Positions 46,301 through 55,549 of a stretch of DNA of 64,000 nucleotides are shown here, in pieces. The DNA is taken from the NCBI GenBank assembly GCA_016709155.1, contig JADJEI010000001.1, positions 2,016,516 through 2,080,515 of the forward strand, written 5' to 3'. The stretch comes from Ignavibacteriales bacterium. GTDB lineage: Bacteria; Bacteroidota; Ignavibacteria; Ignavibacteriales; Ignavibacteriaceae. The translations under genes were made by a program, and so were the position numbers. Position 1 is the first letter of the stretch. Each line of letters begins with the position of its first letter. The notes beneath the pieces were generated by a model. That model worked only from the letters and a program-made list of their open reading frames with translations, did no database searches and was not told the DNA's origin.

Positions 46301-48179
46301 GAGTAGAAAAATATTCCTGAACTTGTTGTGAATTTAGTTTACCAAGATTAATGGTTTGTTGATCATAGTTCGGATAAATAAGAACTGTGTTGAATGGTTT
46401 GTGATCGCCAACAAGAAACACTTGCTGAACAGCCTCGAAGTCACGAAAGTAATTCTCAATTTTTTGCGGAGCGATTGTTTCGCCCTTCACATTTTTATAG
46501 ATCTCTTTTTTACGGTCAATTATTTCAATAAAGCTGTCATTATCCATTTGCATCACATCGCCGGTTGGCAGCCATCCGTCAGGTAAGAAAGTCTCGCTTT
46601 GCTTTTCGCCGAAATAGCCGGTCATCACATAATCACCTTTGATCAGTAATTCACCGTCCTCACCAAGTTTAATCTCAATGCCGGGTAATGCTTTCCCAAG
46701 AGAATTGATTTTATATTTATGAGGAGGGGTCATTGTAATTCCGCCGGTTGCCTCGGTCATTCCGAATCCGCTCATTAATTCAATCCCATATTTCTGGAAG
46801 AACTGAAAAATATCTGACGGCAGAAAGCCTGCAGCCGAAAGTCCCCACCTTAATTTTCCACCGGTAAATTCATTAATTATTTCCAAAATATTTTCGTCGG
46901 ATTCAGTTTCAATATTAACTTTCGAGCAGATTATTTCATAAAGTTCAATCCACTTTTTAGGAATGCTGATAAATATACTTGGCTTTACCTGTTTCATATT
47001 TGCAATCATCGTTTCAGCAGATGGGTTTTCCATAAATACATATTCCGCAGCCCAGAAAATACTGCCAAGCATTTCAAAGTATCGTCCGAATGTATGAAAC
47101 AGTGGAAGGTAAGCAAGAAATATATCATCCTCCCCTATTTCAGGAATTGCGAGTGCGCGGCAAAATCTTTTATAAACAATATTCATTTGCGAAAACATAA
47201 TTCCTTTCGGCTCGCCCGTTGTTCCAGAGGTAAACATTATTGTAGCGAGGTCATTAATTTCAATTCTATTTCTTCTTTCGTTCAAAAAAGATTTGTCACC
47301 TTTGTTGTAATCGAGAAATTCTTCGAAGGAAACGACCCAATCTTCGCTGCAAATGCCATTCATTAATATGGCTTTTTTAAGGAATGTTAATTCCTTCTTA
47401 ACTGATTTAAATTTAAAAAGTTGTTTTTCATCTTCAATAAAAATGATGGAAGCCTGAGTTTTATTTAGAATATAAATTATATGATCGGGCACTGAGTTTG
47501 CAGGAATCATAACATTCACAATCCCGGAAGTAAGACAAGCAATATCAAGCAGTGCCATTTCGATCCCGTTCTCAAGCAAGAATGCTGCTTTTGCATTTTC
47601 TTCATTGATTGAATAAAAGTTTTGAATTAATGCAGAAGAATAGTTGTCAATCAACATCGCGCAGGACAACCATGAAAAATTTATTTCTGTATTGCCGCGA
47701 ATAATTTTAAATAATGTTTTGTCAGAATAGATTTCAAGCCGCTGATGAAAGAGTCGGAATAAGTTAAAATTACTTTTATTGATCAACCCTGCTACAAGAT
47801 TATTCCAGCGCTGCTCATCATAAATTTCTTGAAGAAAGGAAGAGTAGCGAAACAAATCTAAATAAGAATAGGTGAGATTTTTATATTCATGATTATCAGG
47901 TTTAAATGAAAGAGATTTTTCAAGCATTACGCCAAACAGAAAATATATTTCTTTATCAAGAGTGTTTGAAAAATCTCTGCTGAAGCCGGAAACAAGTATT
48001 AAATGAAAAATTTCATTTAGTTGAATTACTAGTTCATTGTCAATTTCATTTGTAACGCGGTTAACAACTGAATTAAGAATGGAATCAAACTGAACGGCGA
48101 GCAAGTCTAATTCATTTTTGTCGTAGGCAGTTTTACCTGCCGAAAGTTTATCACGAAATGAAACAAGTTCATTAATCAT
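43398..48179 (-). CDS. Giant AMP-dependent acyl-CoA synthetase with C-terminal GNAT domain
   Basis: A protein of about 1593 residues. Residues about 130-670 are an AMP-forming ligase with complete motifs (MFTSGTTGEPKG, GFGMTEATGG, LPTGDV, DRKKEIYKNVKGETIAPQKIEN), related to long-chain acyl-CoA synthetases. The last 150 are a GNAT acetyltransferase (MEKICVSGRYRRKGISEAL, FYRFGFKIEK). About 750 residues between are unassigned; they include helical segments and a stretch with KAYDFSVK-like alternation that I cannot place. The combination suggests acylation of a partner, with both activities in one chain (inference). ATG 48179 is preferred over TTG 48194. Confidence 0.85.
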   Translation of the reverse strand: MINELVSFRDKLSAGKTAYDKNELDLLAVQFDSILNSVVNRVTNEIDNELVIQLNEIFHLILVSGFSRDFSNTLDKEIYFLFGVMLEKSLSFKPDNHEYKNLTYSYLDLFRYSSFLQEIYDEQRWNNLVAGLINKSNFNLFRLFHQRLEIYSDKTLFKIIRGNTEINFSWLSCAMLIDNYSSALIQNFYSINEENAKAAFLLENGIEMALLDIACLTSGIVNVMIPANSVPDHIIYILNKTQASIIFIEDEKQLFKFKSVKKELTFLKKAILMNGICSEDWVVSFEEFLDYNKGDKSFLNERRNRIEINDLATIMFTSGTTGEPKGIMFSQMNIVYKRFCRALAIPEIGEDDIFLAYLPLFHTFGRYFEMLGSIFWAAEYVFMENPSAETMIANMKQVKPSIFISIPKKWIELYEIICSKVNIETESDENILEIINEFTGGKLRWGLSAAGFLPSDIFQFFQKYGIELMSGFGMTEATGGITMTPPHKYKINSLGKALPGIEIKLGEDGELLIKGDYVMTGYFGEKQSETFLPDGWLPTGDVMQMDNDSFIEIIDRKKEIYKNVKGETIAPQKIENYFRDFEAVQQVFLVGDHKPFNTVLIYPNYDQQTINLGKLNSQQVQEYFSTLIVTVNKFLAPFERIIDFRLIDRPFAAANEELTPKGTFKRRIVEKNFSRIIHSMYEKDFTSVIVNKIEVKIPNWFLRERGCLSRDVHIKNNSIIISEISLEIALNKNLTDTIIKIGDYFYRTTSTQIDLQDILVNPILWLGNKSITDFSGNSVYSSYRQNKQSNKIFFYAPDYKNELSSDEKADFESAKSVNEITLRTIHLALRHIQSKDEANNKAGVDYLRIVLNEESTMYKKIIDDVLLRPNLASNLSARRELFKLAVEKLKGAQLKSLFQKYLSEDSSILNKDVITACSKFIRGEDDLAKVEELAEEEIVKFNADSSIDQTAIPVLFELLCNYGIDHPAKFKSLRQFFVKHKLNKSNTQVSELAAGYQLQLREGFRKWLGVNQRVAVDPETGEEYSWSEVIILEEEMDIHDRTRISEVIIETNMLREAIFLFSGGTRVGLNDLPPGGIWVSKLYDFSVKNVFRISVQTRYYGSFDIMVTINKNLPGEMVQEEINWLILAGSRFFVQELVDDFGGYWEDYETWSQKFIPGDTVEKFLQRELKRNNPQSETRLYYLWQFFVWNASAAYINFWRLSNYKLILCEPKASNIIIPPHDYQSGTRFVSLSNRNIFTNVFDLTDNFFNHFVIPVQTQYPFLYQTKIWNFYFSGIINALGEKTGLNILNDLLSSFIDNKYDIAIISLLEEYISNVKQNGFIPKQLFFAVKRFLRWMELNQNASLNAQAETLYDIFETYDLPDLEKTYPATRTKLFLETCFLDSDQKLKEALNRLSQKQRSKSLSKEELISEISEVQNQNALSEKDTFFLTRLSYPHLKPTDSAALMHLKADGVQQANLVVKFEDFDGNNFVVRSPVSPKEISKLHQLFIEANINVHFRPEHQFLAAISDRGFIIGGLYFSRQDTETVSMEKICVSGRYRRKGISEALMNELFNRMKSENYKYVTTGFFRPEYFYRFGFKIEKKYSGLVKELF

Positions 48180-48419
48180 AAAAGTAATTTCCAATTATAT
48201 TATCAGGTTCAAACATAAAAAAAACCCATGTTAGTTTTTATAAAGTTTGATCGGTTTATTATCTAACAAGAGATGTTGCAGTCATTCGATTAATTTAAAA
48301 ACTCATCTTTTGCGAACATTTAACGCTATTCAAATTTGTACCAGCACTATCCGGGTTCAATTAAGAAAATCAAAAGTTCTTTTAATTCGTTTTATTGAAT
48401 TATTCGATTTCTCTCTGCC

Positions 48420-48884
48420 TTAATAGAAGCTGACCTGATAATCCACAAACTTTCCATCAACATAATTAAACTTTGCACTAAAATATTTTTCTTCGTACAG
48501 CCAGGGAATAAAAATTTTATCCCCATCCCAAAGATTTATTCTTGTAAGATTATCTGTTGGTATCCATTCTAAATGCCCTTCTGGCGAGTCAATCAATTCT
48601 CCTTCAAAATCCTCTGAAGTAAACAGAAAAACGTACCAATCATCTTTGCCGTCAAACATTGGAAACGTTATGAAGCCTTTCATTTGAATTGATTTAACTT
48701 TCAATCCACTCTCCTCTTCAATTTCTCTTACTGCACATTCTTCCGGTGATTCACCCAACTCGAACTTACCACCGAGACCGTTCCATTTTCCTTCGTGATA
48801 GTCATTTGGTTTTTTGTTGCGGAATATCATTAAAGTTTTTTGATTTTTTTTATCAATTACATAACAGAGAGTTGCAAGTTTCAT
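48420..48884 (-). CDS. NUDIX hydrolase, 8-oxo-dGTP diphosphatase-like
   Basis: A protein of about 154 residues with a perfect Nudix box, GX5EX7REUXEEXGU (GGKFELGESPEECAVREIEEESGL region split over its start), and CYVIDKKNQKTLMIFRNKK upstream, typical of MutT-like 8-oxo-dGTP diphosphatases. The ATG at 48884 is preferred; the open frame extends 14 codons upstream. It likely cleans oxidised nucleotides; the substrate is inferred. Confidence 0.88.
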   Translation of the reverse strand: MKLATLCYVIDKKNQKTLMIFRNKKPNDYHEGKWNGLGGKFELGESPEECAVREIEEESGLKVKSIQMKGFITFPMFDGKDDWYVFLFTSEDFEGELIDSPEGHLEWIPTDNLTRINLWDGDKIFIPWLYEEKYFSAKFNYVDGKFVDYQVSFY

Positions 48885-49081
48885 AAAATTTTTCCGATAA
48901 TTAATGAGTTGACAATTATTTTTCATAGAGCTAAGTTTTATTTACAAAACTAAGGCAAAAAACTTAGCTAATTGTTAACATAATTTAATTTGGTGATTTA
49001 AAATATTTTCTAAATATTTGAACAGGATATTTTATCTATAATTTTTAACACGTAAAAAAAACTTTAAGGAGATTAATTAAA

Positions 49082-49399
49082 ATGGCCGGTAAGAAAAAAG
49101 TATCGGGAAACAAAAAACCAAAGACCCGTGAAGAATTAATGGAAGAGTGCTTTGAGCTCGGAATACCGATAACTGGAGACGAAGATGAAGAAACTCTGAA
49201 ATTATATCTTGACACTTCGGATGATGAGTCGGGAAATGAAAAAGATGACCTTCCGGATAACGACGATTACTATAAAGAAGATGAAGATGATGATATTTTA
49301 AAAGAAGAGCCTGATGAGGATGATTTTGGCAATGATGATTTTGACCTTGATGATGATGATGATGATTTCCTCGATGACGAAGAACCTCCATTTAATTAG
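49082..49399 (+). CDS. Small acidic-tailed protein with HeH-like N-terminus
   Basis: A 105-residue protein. Residues about 15-45 (REELMEECFELGIPITGDED) look like a helix-extension-helix DNA-binding-type motif following a Lys-rich start (MAGKKKVSGNKKPK). The C-terminal 55 residues are a strongly acidic, unstructured Asp/Glu tail. AAGGAG precedes the ATG. No family is recognised; it could modulate a nucleic-acid process (inference). A hairpin terminator follows. Confidence 0.7.
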   Translation: MAGKKKVSGNKKPKTREELMEECFELGIPITGDEDEETLKLYLDTSDDESGNEKDDLPDNDDYYKEDEDDDILKEEPDEDDFGNDDFDLDDDDDDFLDDEEPPFN

Positions 49400-49408
49400 T
49401 AATTTAGA

Positions 49409-49441
49409 TTAAGAGTGAGATTATTAATATCTCACTCTTAA
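49409..49441. terminator. Bidirectional hairpin between convergent genes
   Basis: A 13-base perfect stem, TTAAGAGTGAGAT paired with ATCTCACTCTTAA around a 7-base loop, separates the acidic protein from hldD. There is no clear T run, so it is a candidate. Confidence 0.65.
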
Positions 49442-49447
49442 CTTATA

Positions 49448-50422
49448 TTAATATCCCAGGTATAATCCTTTCAATAAATAATTTTTTACATAATCACTTA
49501 CACCATCCTCAAGGGTTATGGTTGATTCAGAATATCCCGCTGATCTTATTTTTGAAAGATTCGCTTCAGTAAAGTATTGATATTTCTCGCGAAGGTTTTC
49601 AGGTAAATCAATATACTCAATATTTACTGCCTTCCCGACAGCATTAAACAATGCAGTAACAAGATCATTCCAGGTTCTTGCATTTCCGGCTCCAACATTA
49701 AATATCCCATTTTTTTCGGGATGTTCAAGAAAATATATAGTCATCTCTACAGCATCTTTCACGTAAACAAAATCTCGCATCTGTTCTCCATCTTTGTAAT
49801 TTGGATGGAGTGACTTAAATAATTTCACTTTTCCAATATCTCTAACTTGCTCAAATGCTTTATGAACAACCGAACGCATATCACCTTTATGATATTCATT
49901 TGGTCCGTAAACATTAAAAAATTTTAAACCTGCTATCTTATCTAAAACCTTATTTTTCTTTGCCCATAAATCAAAAAGCTGTTTGGAATAACCATACATA
50001 TTAAGTGGACGCAAAGTTTCAAGTTTTGATTCATCATCAACAAAACCAAGTGAACCATCACCGTAAGTTGCGGCGGAGGAAGCATAAATCAATCTGATGT
50101 TCCTTGAAAGACAATATTTTGCAAGCTCTTGAGTGTAGAGATAATTATTTGACATGAGATGGTCAGCATCTTTCTCTGTTGTTGATGAGTTTGCGCCCAT
50201 ATGAATTATGGCTTCAATAGGAAAGTCAACAGAGTCTTCAATAACGGATGAAATAAAATCATCTTTATGAATGAACTCCTGAAATTTCAATCCAATTAAA
50301 TTTTTCCATTTATCTGTTGTGCCAAGCTCATCAACAAGAATAATGCTATCGTTTCCTAAAGTGTTAAGTCTCCACACTATTGCGCTGCCGATAAATCCTG
50401 CACCGCCTGTAACTACTATCAT
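49448..50422 (-). CDS. hldD: ADP-L-glycero-D-manno-heptose-6-epimerase
   Basis: A 324-residue extended SDR epimerase for LPS core heptose (ADP-glyceromannoheptose). Motifs are the N-terminal GGAGFIGS, the YxxxK dyad as YGYSKQLFD, HMGANSSTTE and VYGPNEYHKGDM, all characteristic of HldD/RfaD. It indicates an LPS-bearing outer membrane. Divergent from metH. Confidence 0.94.
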   Translation of the reverse strand: MIVVTGGAGFIGSAIVWRLNTLGNDSIILVDELGTTDKWKNLIGLKFQEFIHKDDFISSVIEDSVDFPIEAIIHMGANSSTTEKDADHLMSNNYLYTQELAKYCLSRNIRLIYASSAATYGDGSLGFVDDESKLETLRPLNMYGYSKQLFDLWAKKNKVLDKIAGLKFFNVYGPNEYHKGDMRSVVHKAFEQVRDIGKVKLFKSLHPNYKDGEQMRDFVYVKDAVEMTIYFLEHPEKNGIFNVGAGNARTWNDLVTALFNAVGKAVNIEYIDLPENLREKYQYFTEANLSKIRSAGYSESTITLEDGVSDYVKNYLLKGLYLGY

Positions 50423-50513
50423 ACTATAATCATCCTATATTTTTTAGAGAGAGCAATTTAATTATATTTGCTCAGCTTTTAAAGAATTGATAAAGAGAAT
50501 AAATTAAACAATC

Positions 50514-52454
50514 ATGCCACTAACAATTGAACAACTGAAAAAACAAATCTCCAAAAGAATTTTAGTTCTTGACGGCGCAATGGGAACAATGATTCAACGC
50601 CATAAACTTACTGAAGAACAATTTCGCGGAGAAAGATTTAAAGATCATCCCCACGACTTAAAAGGCAACAATGATATCCTTTGCATTACTCAACCTGAAA
50701 TAATAAAGGGAATTCATCGCGCATATTTTGAAGCCGGTGCCGACATTGTTGAAACTAACACTTTCAACGGCACACCAATTTCACAAGCTGATTATCACAC
50801 GCAGCATCTTGTTTACGAAATAAATTTTGAAGCGGCGAAGATTGCTAAAGAGGTTGCTGATGATTTTATTAAACAAAATCCTACAAGACCAAGATTTGTT
50901 GCTGGTGCACTTGGACCAACAAATAAAACACTTTCTCTTTCACCAAATGTTAATGATCCTGGTTATCGTGCTGTTACTTTTGATGAAATGGTTAAAGCAT
51001 ATTACGAACAAACACGCGGGCTTGTTGATGGAGGCGCCGACATACTTCTTGTCGAAACAATCTTTGATACACTTAATGCAAAAGCAGCAATTATAGCAAT
51101 TCAAAAATATCTTGAAGAAAAAAAACTTGAACTTCCGCTCATGATATCGGGAACAATCGTGGATATGAGCGGAAGAACTTTATCCGGTCAAACTGTTGAG
51201 GCATTTTACATTTCTATTTCGCATGCAAAAAATCTTGTAAGTGTTGGACTTAACTGTGCGCTTGGTGCTAAACAGATGAGACCTTTTGTTGAAGATCTGT
51301 CAAACACTTCGGATAAATTTATTTCAGTCTATCCTAATGCGGGACTTCCAAACGAAATGGGAGGCTATGATGAAACTCCGCATTCAATGGCAAGCGTGCT
51401 TGAAGATTTTCTCGCGAGCGGTTTTGTAAATATTGTTGGCGGTTGCTGCGGTACAACGCCGGATCATATTAAAGCGATAGCTGAAATAGTGAAACATCAC
51501 AAACCTCGTGTACCAAAACTGCAAGAACCATATTTAAGATTAAGCGGACTTGAGCCGGTTATTCTTCGTCCCGATTCTAATTTTATGAATATTGGTGAGC
51601 GTACAAATGTAACGGGATCAAAAAAGTTTGCCCGACTTATTAAAGAAAATAATTATGATGAAGCACTTTCCGTTGCACGTGATCAGGTAGAGGGCGGCGC
51701 ACAAGTTCTTGATATTAATATGGATGAGGGAATGCTTGATTCTGAAGCAGCGATGACAAAATTTATAAACTTACTTGAAGCCGAACCAGATATTGCAAAG
51801 CTTCCAATTATGATTGATTCATCTAAGTGGAGTGTGATTGAAGCAGGATTAAAATGTTTACAGGGAAAAGGAATCGTCAATTCAATTTCAATGAAAGAAG
51901 GCGAGGAAGTTTTTAAAGAGCATGCAAGGAAAGTTTTAAGTTACGGTGCAGCAGTTGTTGTTATGGCATTCGATGAAAAAGGTCAGGCAGATACTTTTGA
52001 ACGAAGAATTGAAATTTGTAAACGCGCTTATAAAATTCTTACAGAAGAAATTGGCTTTCCTCCTCAAGACATAATATTCGATCCAAACATACTTGCGATC
52101 GCTACGGGGATTGAAGAACACAACAATTACGCTGTTGATTATTTAGAAACAGCTAAATGGATAAAACAAAATCTTCCTTTTGTAAAAATTAGCGGTGGTG
52201 TTAGTAATCTTTCATTTTCTTTTCGTGGTAATGATGCTGTGCGCGAAGCAATGCATTCTGCTTTTCTTTATTACGCAATAAAAGCCGGAATGGATATGGG
52301 AATTGTTAATGCCGGTCAGCTTGAAGTATATGAAGAAATTCCAAAAGATCTTTTAGAAAAAGTTGAAGATGTAATTCTTAATAGAAAATCCGATGCAACT
52401 GAAAGATTAATTGAGTTTGCTGAAACGATTAAGAAAAAGATAAATCTGTTATAG
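50514..52454 (+). CDS. metH: Cobalamin-dependent methionine synthase, N-terminal half (frame interrupted)
   Basis: Residues 1-646 of MetH, which transfers a methyl group from 5-methyltetrahydrofolate through cobalamin to homocysteine. It contains the homocysteine/zinc domain (GLNCALGAKQMRP and GGCCGTTPDHIK carry the three Zn cysteines) and the pterin-binding barrel (IGERTNVTGSKKF, DQVEGGAQVLDINMDEG). The frame ends at TAG 52452 just past a five-A run at 52434-52438. In the -1 frame the reading continues DKSVIDEKKEDWRN into the cap domain, so one missing A, or a real frameshift, splits the gene. Confidence 0.93.
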   Translation: MPLTIEQLKKQISKRILVLDGAMGTMIQRHKLTEEQFRGERFKDHPHDLKGNNDILCITQPEIIKGIHRAYFEAGADIVETNTFNGTPISQADYHTQHLVYEINFEAAKIAKEVADDFIKQNPTRPRFVAGALGPTNKTLSLSPNVNDPGYRAVTFDEMVKAYYEQTRGLVDGGADILLVETIFDTLNAKAAIIAIQKYLEEKKLELPLMISGTIVDMSGRTLSGQTVEAFYISISHAKNLVSVGLNCALGAKQMRPFVEDLSNTSDKFISVYPNAGLPNEMGGYDETPHSMASVLEDFLASGFVNIVGGCCGTTPDHIKAIAEIVKHHKPRVPKLQEPYLRLSGLEPVILRPDSNFMNIGERTNVTGSKKFARLIKENNYDEALSVARDQVEGGAQVLDINMDEGMLDSEAAMTKFINLLEAEPDIAKLPIMIDSSKWSVIEAGLKCLQGKGIVNSISMKEGEEVFKEHARKVLSYGAAVVVMAFDEKGQADTFERRIEICKRAYKILTEEIGFPPQDIIFDPNILAIATGIEEHNNYAVDYLETAKWIKQNLPFVKISGGVSNLSFSFRGNDAVREAMHSAFLYYAIKAGMDMGIVNAGQLEVYEEIPKDLLEKVEDVILNRKSDATERLIEFAETIKKKINLL

Positions 52455-54658
52455 ATGAGAAAAAAGAGGATTGGCGGAATGCCAGCGTTGAAGAGCGATT
52501 AAAGCACGCTCTAATCAGAGGAATCGTTGATTACATGGATGAAGATACTGAAGAAGCAAGATTAAAATATGCACAACCGATCGAAGTAATTGAAGGTCCT
52601 TTAATGGCTGGCATGAGTGTGGTCGGTGATTTATTTGGCGCAGGAAAAATGTTTCTTCCGCAGGTTGTAAAAAGTGCGAGGGTTATGAAGAAGGCTGTGG
52701 CAATACTTGAGCCGTATATCAAAGAAAAAAAAGCCTCATCCCCAGCCCTTCCCCAAAGGGGAAGGGGGCAGGACAAATATGATTGGATGACTGCTGATCC
52801 ATTAGTTTATGATTTGCTTAAAGAGTTTGCTAATAAGAATAAAAATAATCCCACAGAAGCAGAACAAATGCTTTGGGAATTATTAAAAGATAGAAAACTC
52901 AAAGGATTTAAATTTAGAAGACAGCATATAATCGGTAAATATATTGCAGACTTCGTTTGCATTCCTCAAAACCTGATAATTGAAATCGACGGCTTAATTC
53001 ATCAATTGCCAGAGAATCAAGAATCCGTCGAAATAAGAACCCAATGGCTGGAAAGCCTTGGGTTCAGAGTAATCAGATTTACTAATGAGCAGGTATTAAA
53101 TAATCCGGAAAAAGTTCTTCACGAAATGCATGATGTTTTAAAAGCCCTCTCCTTTGGAGAGGGTTTGGGTGAGGCTTCCTTAGGGAAAGATTTAGGCGGT
53201 GCTCCTGGTAAAATCTTAATGGCAACCGTAAAAGGCGATGTTCACGACATTGGTAAAAACATTGTTGGTGTTGTACTTGGATGCAACAACTACAACGTTA
53301 TTGATCTTGGTGTAATGGTGCATGCTGATAAAATTTTACAAACTGCCATTGATGAAAAGGTTGATATAATTGGATTAAGCGGACTTATTACTCCATCACT
53401 TGATGAAATGGTACACGTTGCAAAAGAAATGGAGCGCCGCGGGATGAAATTGCCTTTGCTGATCGGAGGAGCAACAACTTCAAGAATACACACAGCAGTT
53501 AAGATTGACCCGAATTATAGTGGTGCTGTAATACACGTGCTTGATGCATCACGCAGCGTTCCGGTAGTATCAAATCTATTGGATGAGAATGAAGTTGGAA
53601 GAATTAAATATGTTCAATCATTTAAAAATGAATATTCAAAATTGCGAGATGAATATGCAAAACGAAAATCTGAAAAAACATTAATTAGTTTAGATAAAGC
53701 AAGAGAAAACAAATTTAGAATTGATTGGACAAAAACTCAGATCAAAAAGCCAAACATATCTGGTGTTACTGTTTTTAAAAATTTTAGTTTAGAAACTTTA
53801 AGAGAATATATAGACTGGACACCTTTTTTTACAACCTGGGAATTGAAAGGGAAATATCCTGGTATCTTCGATGACCCCAAATTTGGAAGCGAGGCAAAAA
53901 AACTTTTTGATGATGCAAATAAACTTCTTGATAAAATAATTTCTGATAATCTTCTTAAGGCAAAGGGGGTCGTTGGTTTATTCTCTGCAAACTCAGTCGG
54001 TTGTGATGACATCGAAATTTATTCTGATGAATCAAGAACAGGAGTAAAAAGAGTTTTACACACATTAAGACAGCAAGTACAAAAATCACCCGGGGAGCCA
54101 AATATTGCACTTGCGGATTTTATAGCTCCAAAAGAATCAGCCGTTGAAGATTATATTGGAATGTTTGCTGTAACTGCTGGAATCGGGATTGAAAAACTTA
54201 TTGAAAAATATGAAACCGATAATGATGATTATAACAGTATAATGATTAAGGCAATTGCAGACAGATTAGCAGAAGCCTTTGCAGAACATCTCCATGAACT
54301 TGTGCGAAAAGAATACTGGGGATATGCCACTGACGAAAAATTATCTTACGAAGAACTGATCAAAGAAAATTATGATGGAATCCGACCAGCCCCCGGTTAT
54401 CCGGCTCAGCCTGATCATACGGAGAAGCCAATTATTTTTTCTTTACTTGATGTTGAAAAGAATGCCGGCATAAAACTAACCGAATCAATGGCAATGTATC
54501 CAGCAGCAAGTGTTAGCGGATTATACTTTGCGCATCCGGAAGCAAAATATTTTAATGTAGGAAAGATCGGAAAAGATCAGGTACTCGATTATCATCGCCG
54601 CAAAGGAATGAGCATTGAAGAAATTGAGAAATGGCTAAGCCCGATATTGGCGTATTAA
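52440..54658 (+). CDS. metH: Methionine synthase C-terminal half with in-frame DUF559 insertion
   Basis: The rest of MetH in the -1 frame (open from about 52440; the first ATG is 52535). It holds the B12 cap domain (EVIEGPLMAGMSVVGDLFGAGKMFLPQV), then a foreign segment of about 150 residues (52732-53177) with a DUF559 nuclease domain, then the cobalamin domain (VKGDVHDIGKNIVG with the Co-ligating His) and the AdoMet activation domain (RPAPGYPAQPDHTEK, CADF-like LADFIAPKES). The cap-to-B12 linker is the insertion point, so activity may survive. No stop interrupts this half. Confidence 0.92.
52732..53177 (+). mobile_element. DUF559 nuclease cassette with imperfect inverted ends
   Basis: This 446-base insertion lies within metH. 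The left end (52732-52772) carries hairpin CCCTTCCCC-AAA-GGGGAAGGG; the right end (53144-53177) carries CCCTCTCC-TTT-GGAGAGGG. The left AAGCCTCATCCCCAGCCC and the complement of the right GAAGCCTCACCCAAACCC are near mirror images. Between them residues TEAEQMLWELLKDRK, FKFRRQHIIGKY and ADF...LIIEIDG match DUF559, a Vsr/PD-(D/E)XK-type nuclease domain. The whole is translated in frame with MetH. Mobility is inferred. Confidence 0.8.
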
Positions 54659-54693
54659 AATTATATAGTTATCTCTTTTTTTGTTGTTAAGGT

Positions 54694-55362
54694 TCAAAAG
54701 AAGGTAGTTATCTCGCTTAATTTTTTCCTATGAATATCCGGCACTAAAACTTTTTCTTCAGGGTAACCAACAACTATTAAAAGGTAGGGGCGCTCGTTAG
54801 AAGGTCTATCTAATATTTCATTTAGAAAATTCATCGGACTTGGTGTATGTGTTAAAGATACCAATCCGGCGTTGTGAATTGCAGCTATCAACAAACCACA
54901 CGCAATGCCCACCGATTCCTGCACATAATAATTTTTTAATTTTGTTCCATCCGACAAAACTTCATATCCTTTAGCAAACACAGCAATAAGATAAGGAGCT
55001 GATTCAAGAAATGACTTGTTAGCATCTGTCCCGAACGGTTCCAAAGCAGTTAACCATTCTTTAGGTGCCCTTGTTGAATAAAATTCTCTTTCTTCTTCTT
55101 CTGCGGCAGATCTGATTTTCTTTTTTATCTCAGGATTGTTAACAACTGAAAAGTGCCATGGCTGTTTATTCGCTCCGCTGGGTGCTGTCCCTGCGGTTAA
55201 AATACAATTCTCTAAAATATCAATTGGAAAGACTTCGGAAGAAAAACTCCTTACCGTTCTTCTACGATTCATATCTTTATAAAAATTTTTTGAGCGAGCC
55301 AGCATTCGTTCTTTTGAGTATTTTCTATAGTCTTTCAATCGAATGAACTTATCTTCAGTCAT
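54694..55362 (-). CDS. Nitroreductase family protein, IYD-like clade
   Basis: A 222-residue FMN-dependent nitroreductase-fold protein. The N-terminus has RRTVRSFSSEVFPID and APSGANKQPWHF (FMN-binding Ser/Arg region), followed by YYVQESVGIACGLLIAAIHNAGL and LTHTPSPMNFLNEIL, resembling the iodotyrosine deiodinase-like clade. Dehalogenation or another flavin reduction is family knowledge; the substrate is not known. It ends 35 bases from the metH 3' end on the opposite strand. Confidence 0.88.
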   Translation of the reverse strand: MTEDKFIRLKDYRKYSKERMLARSKNFYKDMNRRRTVRSFSSEVFPIDILENCILTAGTAPSGANKQPWHFSVVNNPEIKKKIRSAAEEEEREFYSTRAPKEWLTALEPFGTDANKSFLESAPYLIAVFAKGYEVLSDGTKLKNYYVQESVGIACGLLIAAIHNAGLVSLTHTPSPMNFLNEILDRPSNERPYLLIVVGYPEEKVLVPDIHRKKLSEITTFF

Positions 55363-55549
55363 TTTTTGTCCTTAATAAAAAATTATTTATTTGAATTCTC
55401 TGTCTGTTCTTGCTTAAATTTAAGTATAAAATTTTTAGCAAACTTCTATTTCAAATTTTGATATTAAAATTATCTTTATCTGCAATTTTACTAATCATAT
55501 TGTGAATTTTAAAACCTAACCAAACATAAAATAATCAGGTAATTAAAAA

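Noticed and set aside
48325..48360. Minus-strand GAACCCGGATAGTGCTGGTA resembles the 3' half of a TPP riboswitch
   Set aside because: The 5' half (CTGAGA and its partner stem) is not found and the core is altered; downstream genes are not thiamine genes.
49077..49391. Minus-strand ORF coding a His-rich protein
   Set aside because: It is the shadow of the Asp/Glu-rich gene; GAT/GAA codons read as ATC/TTC-type and His codons in reverse.
52431..52454. Programmed -1 frameshift in metH
   Set aside because: Slippery-like AAA AAG is present but no downstream stem or Shine-Dalgarno-like stimulator is visible; a homopolymer indel is the simpler explanation.
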